Assembly (NCBI GenBank): GCA_900556295.1
Contig: USOK01000093.1
Span: 1-6,428, forward strand
Length of the DNA stretch: 6,428 nt
DNA from: an uncultured bacterium
Lineage (GTDB): Bacteria > Cyanobacteriota > Vampirovibrionia > Gastranaerophilales > Gastranaerophilaceae
Direction: 5' to 3'
Program-made: the position numbers and the translations under genes
Part shown: one piece after another, positions 1 through 4,698 of the stretch
Layout: each line of letters begins with the position of its first letter
How positions within the stretch are numbered: the first letter of the stretch is position 1
The notes under the pieces: generated by a model
Told to the model about the DNA's origin: nothing
The model's input: only the letters and a program-made list of their open reading frames with translations
The model's database searches: none

Positions 1-187
1 GTCCACCAATCGGAGGAACAATTTTTCTAAATAGGTTTAAATATAAATCTGTAACGTCTTTAACTGCTGTAAAAGGTTGTTTGTACCAATCAATACTCGG
101 AACAAAACTCAATAAGCATCTGACAAGAATTAGCCAGAAAAATATTTGAAAAAAGTTATTTACTACAAAAATTAAATTATCTATCAT
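1..187 (-). CDS. yggT: YggT/Ycf19-family integral membrane protein, 3' end outside window
   Basis: Reading the minus strand from an ATG at 187-185 gives 62 open codons that run off the left edge, so only the N-terminal part is present. The start is preceded by AGGTG (197-193), five bases away. Residues about 4-30 are strongly hydrophobic (one membrane helix, with FFWLILVRCLLSFVP at 16-30), followed by a soluble stretch containing YKQPF and then LFRKIVPPIGG at the cut end. The arginine plus LSFVP at the end of helix 1 and the R..(I/V)PPIGG motif are the hallmarks of the YggT (Ycf19/YlmG) family of roughly 80-100 residue, two-helix proteins, so the second helix should lie just outside. The family is linked in various bacteria and plastids to envelope, cell-division or nucleoid functions, but no reaction is known. 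The gene begins 17 bases after the mtnP stop with no terminator between them, so it is probably cotranscribed with it. Family assignment is by motif recognition only. Confidence 0.8.
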   Translation of the reverse strand, partial: MIDNLIFVVNNFFQIFFWLILVRCLLSFVPSIDWYKQPFTAVKDVTDLYLNLFRKIVPPIGG

Positions 188-204
188 TTTGACACCTGTT
201 TAAA

Positions 205-1008
205 TTATAATTGAGAAGATTTTTTTGTGTTTGCACAAGAACAATTTTCTCTTGAAGCAGGAATGTTTTCAATCATCTTGAAGAGTAATTCTTTCAAATG
301 AGCTACATTTGAGTTGAATACTTCTATTACTTCGTGATGAGAAACAGGTGGAACATCTCCTACTAAACCTGCGTCGTAGTCTGTGATTAGAGAAATATTC
401 AATGGGCACATATCCATTTCTTTTACAAGGTAAGCTTCTGGAAATGCTGTCATATTAATAACTTCCCAGCCTTGGTTTGTAAAGAATTTAGATTCTGCTT
501 TCGTAGAAAATCTTGGTCCGTTGATTACAACAACTGTTCCGTTTTCGTGAACAGAAATTCCAAGGTCTTTTGCTGTTTTGATTGCAAGTTCTCTAAGTTC
601 TGGACAATAAGTTTCTGCCGCAGACGGGTGAGTAACAATTGGTCCTTCAAAGAAAGTAGATTTTCTTCCATCAGTCCAATCTACAAATTGGTCGCAAATT
701 ACAAAATCACCAGGTTTAACGTGTTTTTGTAAGCTTCCGGCAGCACATGGAGAAATAACTCTTTCACAACCAACTGATTTCATAGCCCAAACATTTGCTC
801 TGTAGTTTATTAAATGAGGCAAAATAGTATGGTTTCTACCGTGTCTAGGCATAAATGCAACTTTGTGTTCTCCAACAGTTCCAATGAACAAGCTGTCACT
901 TGGCATTCCGTAAGGGGTTTCTACTCTTACTTCTTCAATGTTGTCTAAAAATTTGTAAAATCCAGATCCGCCGAAAACACCGATGTCTGCTAATTTTTTC
1001 TTTTCCAT
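205..1008 (-). CDS. mtnP: S-methyl-5'-thioadenosine phosphorylase
   Basis: A 267-residue member of the trimeric purine nucleoside phosphorylase/MTAP family. It catalyses phosphorolysis of methylthioadenosine (a by-product of polyamine and related S-adenosylmethionine reactions) to adenine and 5-methylthioribose-1-phosphate in the cytoplasm. Visible motifs: GGSG at 13-16 and RHG at 55-57 (phosphate site), INYRAN at 67-72, SPCAAGSL at 86-93, NGPRFST at 163-169, NMT at 185-187 (ribose/phosphate contacts), and TDYD at 209-212. The two aspartates D210 and D212 match the pair that reads the 6-amino group of adenine in human MTAP, where guanosine/inosine-type enzymes have Asn; this favours MTAP over PNP activity. 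Length is normal for the family. The C-terminus carries a CSC motif (256-258). The ATG at 1008-1006 follows GAGAGG (1024-1019). It probably heads an operon with the yggT-like gene. Ability to use methylthioinosine or adenosine cannot be decided here. Confidence 0.95.
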   Translation of the reverse strand: MEKKKLADIGVFGGSGFYKFLDNIEEVRVETPYGMPSDSLFIGTVGEHKVAFMPRHGRNHTILPHLINYRANVWAMKSVGCERVISPCAAGSLQKHVKPGDFVICDQFVDWTDGRKSTFFEGPIVTHPSAAETYCPELRELAIKTAKDLGISVHENGTVVVINGPRFSTKAESKFFTNQGWEVINMTAFPEAYLVKEMDMCPLNISLITDYDAGLVGDVPPVSHHEVIEVFNSNVAHLKELLFKMIENIPASRENCSCANTKKSSQL

Positions 1009-1032
1009 AATATTTTATCCTCTCATATTTCT

Positions 1033-1038
1033 AGTATA
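1033..1038 (-). promoter_or_regulatory. Possible -10 element for mtnP
   Basis: On the minus strand the region ahead of mtnP contains TATACT (1038-1033), which would place a transcription start near 1026 and leave a leader of roughly 18 bases including the GAGAGG ribosome site. The -35 position (about 1056-1061) reads TTTTAT, a poor match, and the surrounding DNA is so AT-rich that other -10-like strings (for example TATTAT at 1053-1048) are equally available. Tentative. Confidence 0.3.
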
Positions 1039-1227
1039 TGTAAAAATATAATATCATAAAAAATAAAAAAACGAATTAAAAAAATAAAAAATTTCAAATT
1101 TTGAATTAATAATATTGCAAAAAATAGAAAAAACAACTATAGGTTTACAATTGTTACAATTACACTTAAAGAACTGAAAATACAAGTGTTAAGCCAATAT
1201 TTGTTTTTAAAATTTTGAGTGTAGGAC

Positions 1228-1255
1228 TTGAAATTTATTTTTTTTGTAATATAAT
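1228..1255 (+). promoter_or_regulatory. Sigma-70-type promoter of the lytic transglycosylase gene
   Basis: TTGAAA (1228-1233) and a perfect TATAAT (1250-1255) are separated by 16 bases of T-rich spacer, predicting a start near 1262. This gives an untranslated leader of about 93 bases before the TTG start codon at 1355. The spacing and the two hexamers are close to housekeeping-sigma consensus. Confidence 0.7.
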
Positions 1256-1354
1256 AGTCATATAAATCATCTTTAAAAGTTTTTGACTTTGTTGAAGAAA
1301 CGAGTCGTTAGGGAATTTTTAAGGATTACAATTTACAACATAGAGGATTACATT

Positions 1355-1999
1355 TTGAGAAAACTATTAGTTTTAACTTTTACACTTGCGTGTATGCTGT
1401 TTTGCCATGCGCAATGTCAAGCAGCTGACGTAAATTCCGTAAAAGCAACAATAGTCAAACACGCTATTGAAATGGGCGTAGATCCTGCAATTGCGCTAAG
1501 TATTGCGCGCACTGAGTCGGGATTCCGCCATGAAGCAAGAAGTTCACACGGTGCAGTAGGGGTATTTCAGTTGATGCCGTCAACAGCAAGAAGAATGGGC
1601 TACAATCCATATTCCTTAAACGAAAACATTAAAGCCGGAATTACATATTACAAAAAAATGTATAATATGTTCGGTTCTGTGGAATTAGCACTTGCTGCGT
1701 ACAATGCAGGTCCTGGTAATGTTAAAAGGTACAACTCAATTCCTCCTTATGGAGAAACAAGACGTTTTGTAAGTAAAATTATGACGGACGTAAACAGGCA
1801 AAAACACACTCCGGATCCCGCAGTTGTGAGAGCAAGAAAAAATGCTTATGTCGCACAAAAACCAAAAACAGTTACTCCAAAAGCAGCTGTACACAAACCT
1901 TCAGCTCCTAGAGTAATGGATGCGAAAGAACTTCAAGCAGAGGTGTTAGAAGAAAAGCCAATAGAATTAAAATTGGAAACACTTTCTGTAGCAATCTAG
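1355..1999 (+). CDS. Secreted SLT-type (GH23) lytic transglycosylase
   Basis: A 214-residue exported murein lytic transglycosylase, cleaving the MurNAc-GlcNAc bond of peptidoglycan with formation of 1,6-anhydro-MurNAc. The chosen start is TTG at 1355 because AGAGG (1342-1346) sits eight bases ahead and the protein then begins with a classic signal peptide: RKL, a hydrophobic core LLVLTFTLACMLF, and a probable cleavage after CQA (residue 23). The frame stays open upstream to 1283, but that extension is hydrophilic and lacks a good ribosome site. The SLT domain covers about residues 30-145: catalytic E54 in ARTESGF, GVFQLMPSTA at 69-78, and AYNAGPGNV at 115-123 are all intact. The tail (about 150-214) is a K/P/A-rich linker ending in a Glu/Leu-rich segment, with no recognisable cell-wall-binding domain. 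No lipobox fits, so it is more likely soluble periplasmic or secreted than a lipoprotein. It is monocistronic between its own promoter and terminator; the cellular role (growth, division, secretion-system assembly) is not shown by context. Confidence 0.9.
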   Translation: MRKLLVLTFTLACMLFCHAQCQAADVNSVKATIVKHAIEMGVDPAIALSIARTESGFRHEARSSHGAVGVFQLMPSTARRMGYNPYSLNENIKAGITYYKKMYNMFGSVELALAAYNAGPGNVKRYNSIPPYGETRRFVSKIMTDVNRQKHTPDPAVVRARKNAYVAQKPKTVTPKAAVHKPSAPRVMDAKELQAEVLEEKPIELKLETLSVAI

Positions 2000-2015
2000 A
2001 ATTAATTTGAATTTG

Positions 2016-2051
2016 AAAGACGCCGGTTAGTATTTTGACCGGTGTCTTTTT
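2016..2051 (+). terminator. Rho-independent terminator after the transglycosylase
   Basis: A 12-bp stem (2016-2027 with 2038-2049, one G-T wobble) with GC-rich core GCCGGT/ACCGGT, a 10-base loop, and a T-run at 2047-2051 partly inside the stem. It lies 16 bases after the stop codon. Confidence 0.88.
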
Positions 2052-2102
2052 GTGTAATAAGTGTAATTTTTGCCTTGCCATGAATAAAGTTTTGTGTTAA
2101 TA

Positions 2103-2134
2103 TTGACTTGGTTAATGTATTTTTGTGCTAATAG
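2103..2134 (+). promoter_or_regulatory. Possible promoter of the PEP carboxykinase gene
   Basis: TTGACT (2103-2108) is a good -35 hexamer. The -10 is weak: GCTAAT (2127-2132, 18-base spacer) or TAATAG preceded by TGC (2126-2134, 20-base spacer). A start near 2139 would leave a leader of fewer than 20 bases. A terminator upstream implies that some promoter must lie in 2052-2150; this is the best candidate I see. Confidence 0.35.
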
Positions 2135-2156
2135 TGTTTAGCAAAAGGAGATGAAA

Positions 2157-3806
2157 ATGGCAACAAAGGAATTTTTTACTAATTCTGAAGAATTGAAAAA
2201 GATGATGTCTGCAGCACGTGCTACTATTACAGCGCCATTCTTTGGCAATAATGTCGAGGAAATTAAATCTGTTTCTGAAGCATATAAATTGGCAAAAAGC
2301 AGCCCTGGAACGATTGAATTAACAGGTATGCCGGTTTACAAACCTGAAAAAATCGGACTTCCTCAAGGTTCAAATCAATTATTGTTCAACGATGGTACTG
2401 TTGTTGGTCGTTGTGCTGCTGCTAGAAAAATAGTCGGAGAGCCAAATTGTGATTTAAAATATTTATTACCGATTATTCGGGAGGCTGTTTATAATACTCG
2501 TGATAGATTGATGTATAGAACAGAAGCTGTAGTTGGACTTGATAAAGATTATATGATTAAAGCTCATTTGTTAATCCCGGAAGGATTTGAGAATATTATG
2601 TATTCTTGGATGTTAAACTTCCAATATATAAACGAAGCTTATGCAAATATGTATGCAGATTCTCGTGAATTACCAGAAGGCGATATTTATGTATTCTCAG
2701 ATCCTGATTGGTCACATCCTGACTTCCCATATGGATTGACGTTCTTTGATCCGGAACATAATTGTGCGGCAATTTTAGGTATGAGATATTTCGGAGAACA
2801 CAAAAAGGGAACTTTGACTTTAGCTTGGGGATGTGCAGCTCGTAATGGTTATGCTTCTTGCCATGGCGGAATGAAACGTTATAACTTAGATGGTGGAAAA
2901 TCTTTCCAAGTTGCGGTATTTGGTTTGTCTGGTTCAGGGAAATCAACAATTACTCACGCCAAACACAACAATAAATATAATATTACTGTTTTGCACGATG
3001 ACGCATTTATTATTAATGTTCATGATAAATATTCAATTGCTTTGGAACCTGCATATTTCGATAAAACAGCGGATTATCCAATCGGATGTGAGGATAATAA
3101 ATTTATTCTTACTCAACAAAATGCTGGAGCTATTGCTTTAGCTGATGGAAAAGTTGTTTCTGTAACGGAAGATATTAGAAATGGTAATGGACGTGCAGTT
3201 AAATCAAAATTGTGGTCTCCAAACAGAGTTGACAGAATTAATGAACCTATCAACGCTATTTTCTGGTTGATGAAAGATCCTACAATTCCTCCTGTATTGA
3301 AATTGTCAGGTGCTTCTTTAGGTTCTGCTATGGGGGCTACTTTAGCTACAAAACGCTCTTCTGCAGAAAGACTTGCTGCTGGTGTTGATCCAAATGCTCT
3401 TGTCGTTGAACCTTATGCTAACCCATTCAGAGTTTATCCATTAGAAGTTGATTATACTAGATTTAAACAGTTGATTTCAGACGGAGTTGATTGTTATATC
3501 TTGAATACCGGAGAATTTATGGGAACAAAGGTAAAACCTGCTCATACATTAGGTATTATTGAAGCTATTGTTGAAGGGAAAGCAAACTTCCATAAATGGG
3601 AACACTTCTCTGATATTGAAATTATGGATATTGAAGGTTTTGAAACTTCTTTTGCAAATAAAGAATATGCTGAACAATTTGTTGCTCGTATGAATGATAG
3701 AATTGAGTTTGTAAAATCTAGAGATACAGAAAAAGCTGGAATTGATAAACTTCCTGTAGATGCTCTAGAAGCTTTGCAAGCGGTTGTAAATGAGGTTAAG
3801 GCATAA
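2157..3806 (+). CDS. pckA: Divergent ATP-type phosphoenolpyruvate carboxykinase
   Basis: 549 residues. The start is ATG 2157, six bases after AAGGAG (2145-2150); the in-frame ATG at 2151 directly abuts that site and is rejected. ATP-type PEPCK converts oxaloacetate + ATP to PEP, CO2 and ADP (or the reverse in fermenters). Family landmarks appear in order: VVGRCAAARK (82-91, matching TGRSPKDK, Arg85 kept), RYFGEHKKG (210-218; Tyr211 and the metal-ligand Lys), ASCHGG (233-238; His236), P-loop GLSGSGKS (256-263), LHDD (279-282, matching IGDDEHGW), EPAYFDKT (297-304, replacing EGGCYAKT), an Arg at 346 in NGRAV, and NTGEFMGTK (450-458) with Thr464. So nucleotide, metal and most substrate residues seem present, but several signature strings are strongly altered. 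An Arg that contacts nucleotide in the E. coli enzyme appears to be Lys458. It could be a true PEPCK of a distant clade or a relative with changed specificity. It stands alone between terminators. My alignment is by eye. Confidence 0.82.
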   Translation: MATKEFFTNSEELKKMMSAARATITAPFFGNNVEEIKSVSEAYKLAKSSPGTIELTGMPVYKPEKIGLPQGSNQLLFNDGTVVGRCAAARKIVGEPNCDLKYLLPIIREAVYNTRDRLMYRTEAVVGLDKDYMIKAHLLIPEGFENIMYSWMLNFQYINEAYANMYADSRELPEGDIYVFSDPDWSHPDFPYGLTFFDPEHNCAAILGMRYFGEHKKGTLTLAWGCAARNGYASCHGGMKRYNLDGGKSFQVAVFGLSGSGKSTITHAKHNNKYNITVLHDDAFIINVHDKYSIALEPAYFDKTADYPIGCEDNKFILTQQNAGAIALADGKVVSVTEDIRNGNGRAVKSKLWSPNRVDRINEPINAIFWLMKDPTIPPVLKLSGASLGSAMGATLATKRSSAERLAAGVDPNALVVEPYANPFRVYPLEVDYTRFKQLISDGVDCYILNTGEFMGTKVKPAHTLGIIEAIVEGKANFHKWEHFSDIEIMDIEGFETSFANKEYAEQFVARMNDRIEFVKSRDTEKAGIDKLPVDALEALQAVVNEVKA

Positions 3807-3826
3807 AAAATTATTCATAAAAATAG

Positions 3827-3862
3827 AAAAGACGAGTTCATATTCTTGAACCCGTCTTTTTT
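3827..3862 (+). terminator. Rho-independent terminator after the PEP carboxykinase
   Basis: The left arm 3827-3840 pairs with 3847-3860 (AAAAGACG/CGTCTTTT and GTTCA/TGAAC, with one A-C mismatch between) around a six-base loop, followed by further Ts to 3862. Its right arm overlaps the -35 region of the next gene's promoter. Confidence 0.88.
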
Positions 3863-3874
3863 ATGTGTTATAAT
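3846..3874 (+). promoter_or_regulatory. Extended -10 promoter embedded in the preceding terminator
   Basis: TTGAAC (3846-3851) lies within the loop/right arm of the upstream terminator, 17 bases before a perfect TATAAT (3869-3874) that is preceded by TGT, i.e. an extended -10 element. A start near 3881 leaves a leader of about 18 bases with AGAGG at 3886-3890. Confidence 0.7.
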
Positions 3875-3898
3875 CAGGTTCAAAAAGAGGTTGCTTAT

Positions 3899-4345
3899 AT
3901 GTTGAACAAAAAAAGTGCTATGTCTACAATGGGCTATGCGATTGTACTTGTAATAATTTTGGGAATAGGTATGATTTTGAGTGCGCCGATGATGATGGGT
4001 AAATATAAAGGTGACAAGAAAAATATTGACAATAACCAAGAGCAAAATTATGACGGTAGACAAAATTATGATGGACGTGTAAATGATTATCAATCCAGTT
4101 CGTCTGATGGTGATGTCGCTGTTGAATTAAGAAATTTAGAAAGTCGTATAAATTCAAGAATGAGTGATCTAGAAGCAAGACAGGCACAAAACACTTCTGT
4201 TCAAAATCAAAATGTTTCAGATAAATTTATTTGTTCTTTGGAAGGAAATGTTGATGCAGATGGCAATGTCATTTCTATAGAAGGAAAATCTATGGATGAA
4301 GTAAAAAGAAGTAAAATGGTATTTGTTTGTGAATATAGATATTAG
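3899..4345 (+). CDS. Small single-pass membrane protein with pilin-like N-terminus, unknown function
   Basis: 148 residues from ATG 3899, eight bases behind AGAGG (3886-3890). An ATG at 3863 in the same frame lies in the terminator tail and upstream of the predicted transcription start, so it is rejected. The N-terminus is a short basic leader (MLNKKSAMSTMGY) followed by one hydrophobic helix (about 13-33, AIVLVIILGIGMILSAPMMM). The arrangement K..A-x-S-T-x-x-Y-A-hydrophobic resembles class III/Flp-type prepilins (QSTxEYA), except that the usual Glu is Gly12; this is suggestive only. After the helix come a basic KYKGDKK patch, a tandem NYDGRQ/NYDGRV repeat (50-61), a Ser-rich stretch, a predicted coiled-coil (about 74-96, ELRNLESRINSRMSDLEAR), and a compact C-terminal part (about 107-148) with two cysteines, C112 and C144, which could form a disulfide if exported. 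I do not recognise the family. It has its own promoter and terminator. Confidence 0.65.
   Translation: MLNKKSAMSTMGYAIVLVIILGIGMILSAPMMMGKYKGDKKNIDNNQEQNYDGRQNYDGRVNDYQSSSSDGDVAVELRNLESRINSRMSDLEARQAQNTSVQNQNVSDKFICSLEGNVDADGNVISIEGKSMDEVKRSKMVFVCEYRY
4043..4078 (+). repeat. Two-copy 18-bp in-frame tandem repeat
   Basis: Units at 4043-4060 and 4061-4078 share CAAAATTATGA and GG with a few synonymous differences, coding QNYDGR twice in the small membrane protein. Synonymous divergence indicates an older duplication maintained at the protein level, in the linker after the membrane helix. Confidence 0.75.
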
Positions 4346-4370
4346 TATTTGTAAGTAAATTGTATTACAC

Positions 4371-4405
4371 AGCAAAAAGTCCGGTTGTTCGCCGGACTTT
4401 TTGCT
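4371..4405. terminator. Bidirectional terminator between convergent genes
   Basis: A perfect 14-bp inverted repeat, AGCAAAAAGTCCGG (4371-4384) and its complement (4392-4405), with a seven-base loop. Because each arm has A5 outside and the GC-rich CCGG inside, the transcript from either strand has a stem followed by a U-run, serving both the small membrane protein gene (plus) and the ferredoxin gene (minus). Confidence 0.88.
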
Positions 4406-4423
4406 TCATGTTAAATATTTAAA

Positions 4424-4600
4424 CTATTCAACTTCGATTGCTGATACAGGGCAAGCTTCTGCTGCTTCTTTAACGCAATCCATGTTATCTGCAACTGCTG
4501 CTTCATCAACTTGAGCTGTTCCATCTACTGAAAATACTGCATCGCAAATTGATTCGCAAGCGCCGCATCCGATACAAGAATCGTTTACTGTTACTGTCAT
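4424..4600 (-). CDS. Single-cluster [4Fe-4S] ferredoxin
   Basis: A 58-residue soluble electron carrier. The start ATG (4600-4598) is nine bases after AAGGAG (4615-4610); an in-frame ATG ten codons upstream includes the ribosome site and is rejected. Cysteines C9, C12 and C15 of CIGCGAC plus C50 of CP are the expected ligands of one [4Fe-4S] cluster. C19 and C42 are the extra pair that in Thermotoga-type monocluster ferredoxins form a disulfide or could hold part of a second cluster. The spacing of all six cysteines and the overall size (Thermotoga ferredoxin is about 60 residues) match that type, and the protein is very acidic as expected. It would serve low-potential reactions such as pyruvate:ferredoxin oxidoreductase or hydrogenase, but no such partner is encoded here. 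It lies downstream of deoB on the same strand but has its own strong promoter, and its transcript ends at the hairpin 4371-4405. Confidence 0.93.
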   Translation of the reverse strand: MTVTVNDSCIGCGACESICDAVFSVDGTAQVDEAAVADNMDCVKEAAEACPVSAIEVE

Positions 4601-4632
4601 TTCTACTTTCTCCTTATAGTTTTTATACAATC

Positions 4633-4646
4633 GTGAATTTCTTCAC
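4633..4646 (-). promoter_or_regulatory. Hairpin at the 5' end of the ferredoxin transcript
   Basis: In the minus-strand sense, GTGAA-GAAA-TTCAC forms a five-bp stem (extendable by a T-G wobble) closed by a GAAA (GNRA-type) tetraloop. It begins right at the predicted transcription start and about 18 bases before the ribosome site. It could be an mRNA-stabilising 5' stem or, as DNA, an inverted-repeat operator over the start site. Confidence 0.45.
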
Positions 4647-4653
4647 AATCTTG

Positions 4654-4682
4654 ATTATAATATAAAAGATTTTAAATTTCAA
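4654..4682 (-). promoter_or_regulatory. Strong promoter of the ferredoxin gene
   Basis: On the minus strand TTGAAA (4682-4677), a 17-base spacer and a perfect TATAAT (4659-4654) predict a start near 4647. It lies between deoB and the ferredoxin gene, with no terminator seen between those genes, so read-through from deoB may add to it. Confidence 0.8.
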
Positions 4683-4698
4683 TTGCATAAAATAAAAA

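Larger units (their letters stand above)
1009..1354. other. AT-rich divergent intergenic region
   Basis: This 346-base stretch separates the divergent mtnP and transglycosylase genes and has no convincing coding frame. Its left half (about 1040-1140) is almost entirely A/T with long A-runs on the plus strand. The middle (1142-1170) has short repeated TTACAATT-like words. The right third holds the plus-strand promoter at 1228-1255 and a leader of about 90 bases. In the leader are two small potential hairpins, AAAGT/ACTTT (1276-1290) and the near-palindrome AACGA-G-TCGTT (1299-1309), and a duplicated AGGATTACA (1322-1330, 1344-1352). No known riboswitch core was recognised. Confidence 0.6.

Noticed and set aside
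205..1008. Purine nucleoside phosphorylase instead of MTAP
   Set aside because: The TDYD aspartate pair (210, 212) and NMT motif match adenine-specific MTAPs; PNPs carry Asn at the base-recognising position.
1040..1140. Replication origin or attachment site in the A/T-rich tract
   Set aside because: No clustered DnaA-box-like words, no flanking repeats and no mobility or replication gene nearby; simple AT-rich intergenic DNA explains it.
1283..1354. Longer N-terminus for the transglycosylase starting at TTG 1283
   Set aside because: It adds 24 mostly polar residues ahead of an obvious signal peptide, has no ribosome site, and the TTG at 1355 has AGAGG eight bases upstream.
1262..1354. Known riboswitch (such as c-di-AMP or c-di-GMP) in the transglycosylase leader
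   Set aside because: The leader is too short and shows none of the conserved cores I would recognise; only small hairpins are present.
1370..1410. Lipoprotein signal at the transglycosylase N-terminus (TLAC or LLFC-like cysteines)
   Set aside because: The residue three before the cysteine is not Leu/Val/Ile in the TLAC case and no alternative gives a proper lipobox; a CQA signal-peptidase I site fits better.
2151..2156. ATG 2151 as PEPCK start
   Set aside because: It touches the AAGGAG ribosome site with no spacing; ATG 2157 has a six-base spacer.
2596..2949. Antisense open frames opposite PEPCK, the small membrane protein, mtnP and deoB
   Set aside because: They lie fully inside strong genes, lack ribosome sites and recognisable domains, and have compositions expected of out-of-frame reading.
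3863..3898. ATG 3863 as start of the small membrane protein
   Set aside because: It lies in the terminator tail, overlaps the promoter and precedes the predicted transcription start; ATG 3899 has a good ribosome site.
4043..4078. Start of a CRISPR or larger repeat array
   Set aside because: Only two adjacent 18-bp units in frame, with synonymous differences and no spacers: a protein-level tandem repeat.
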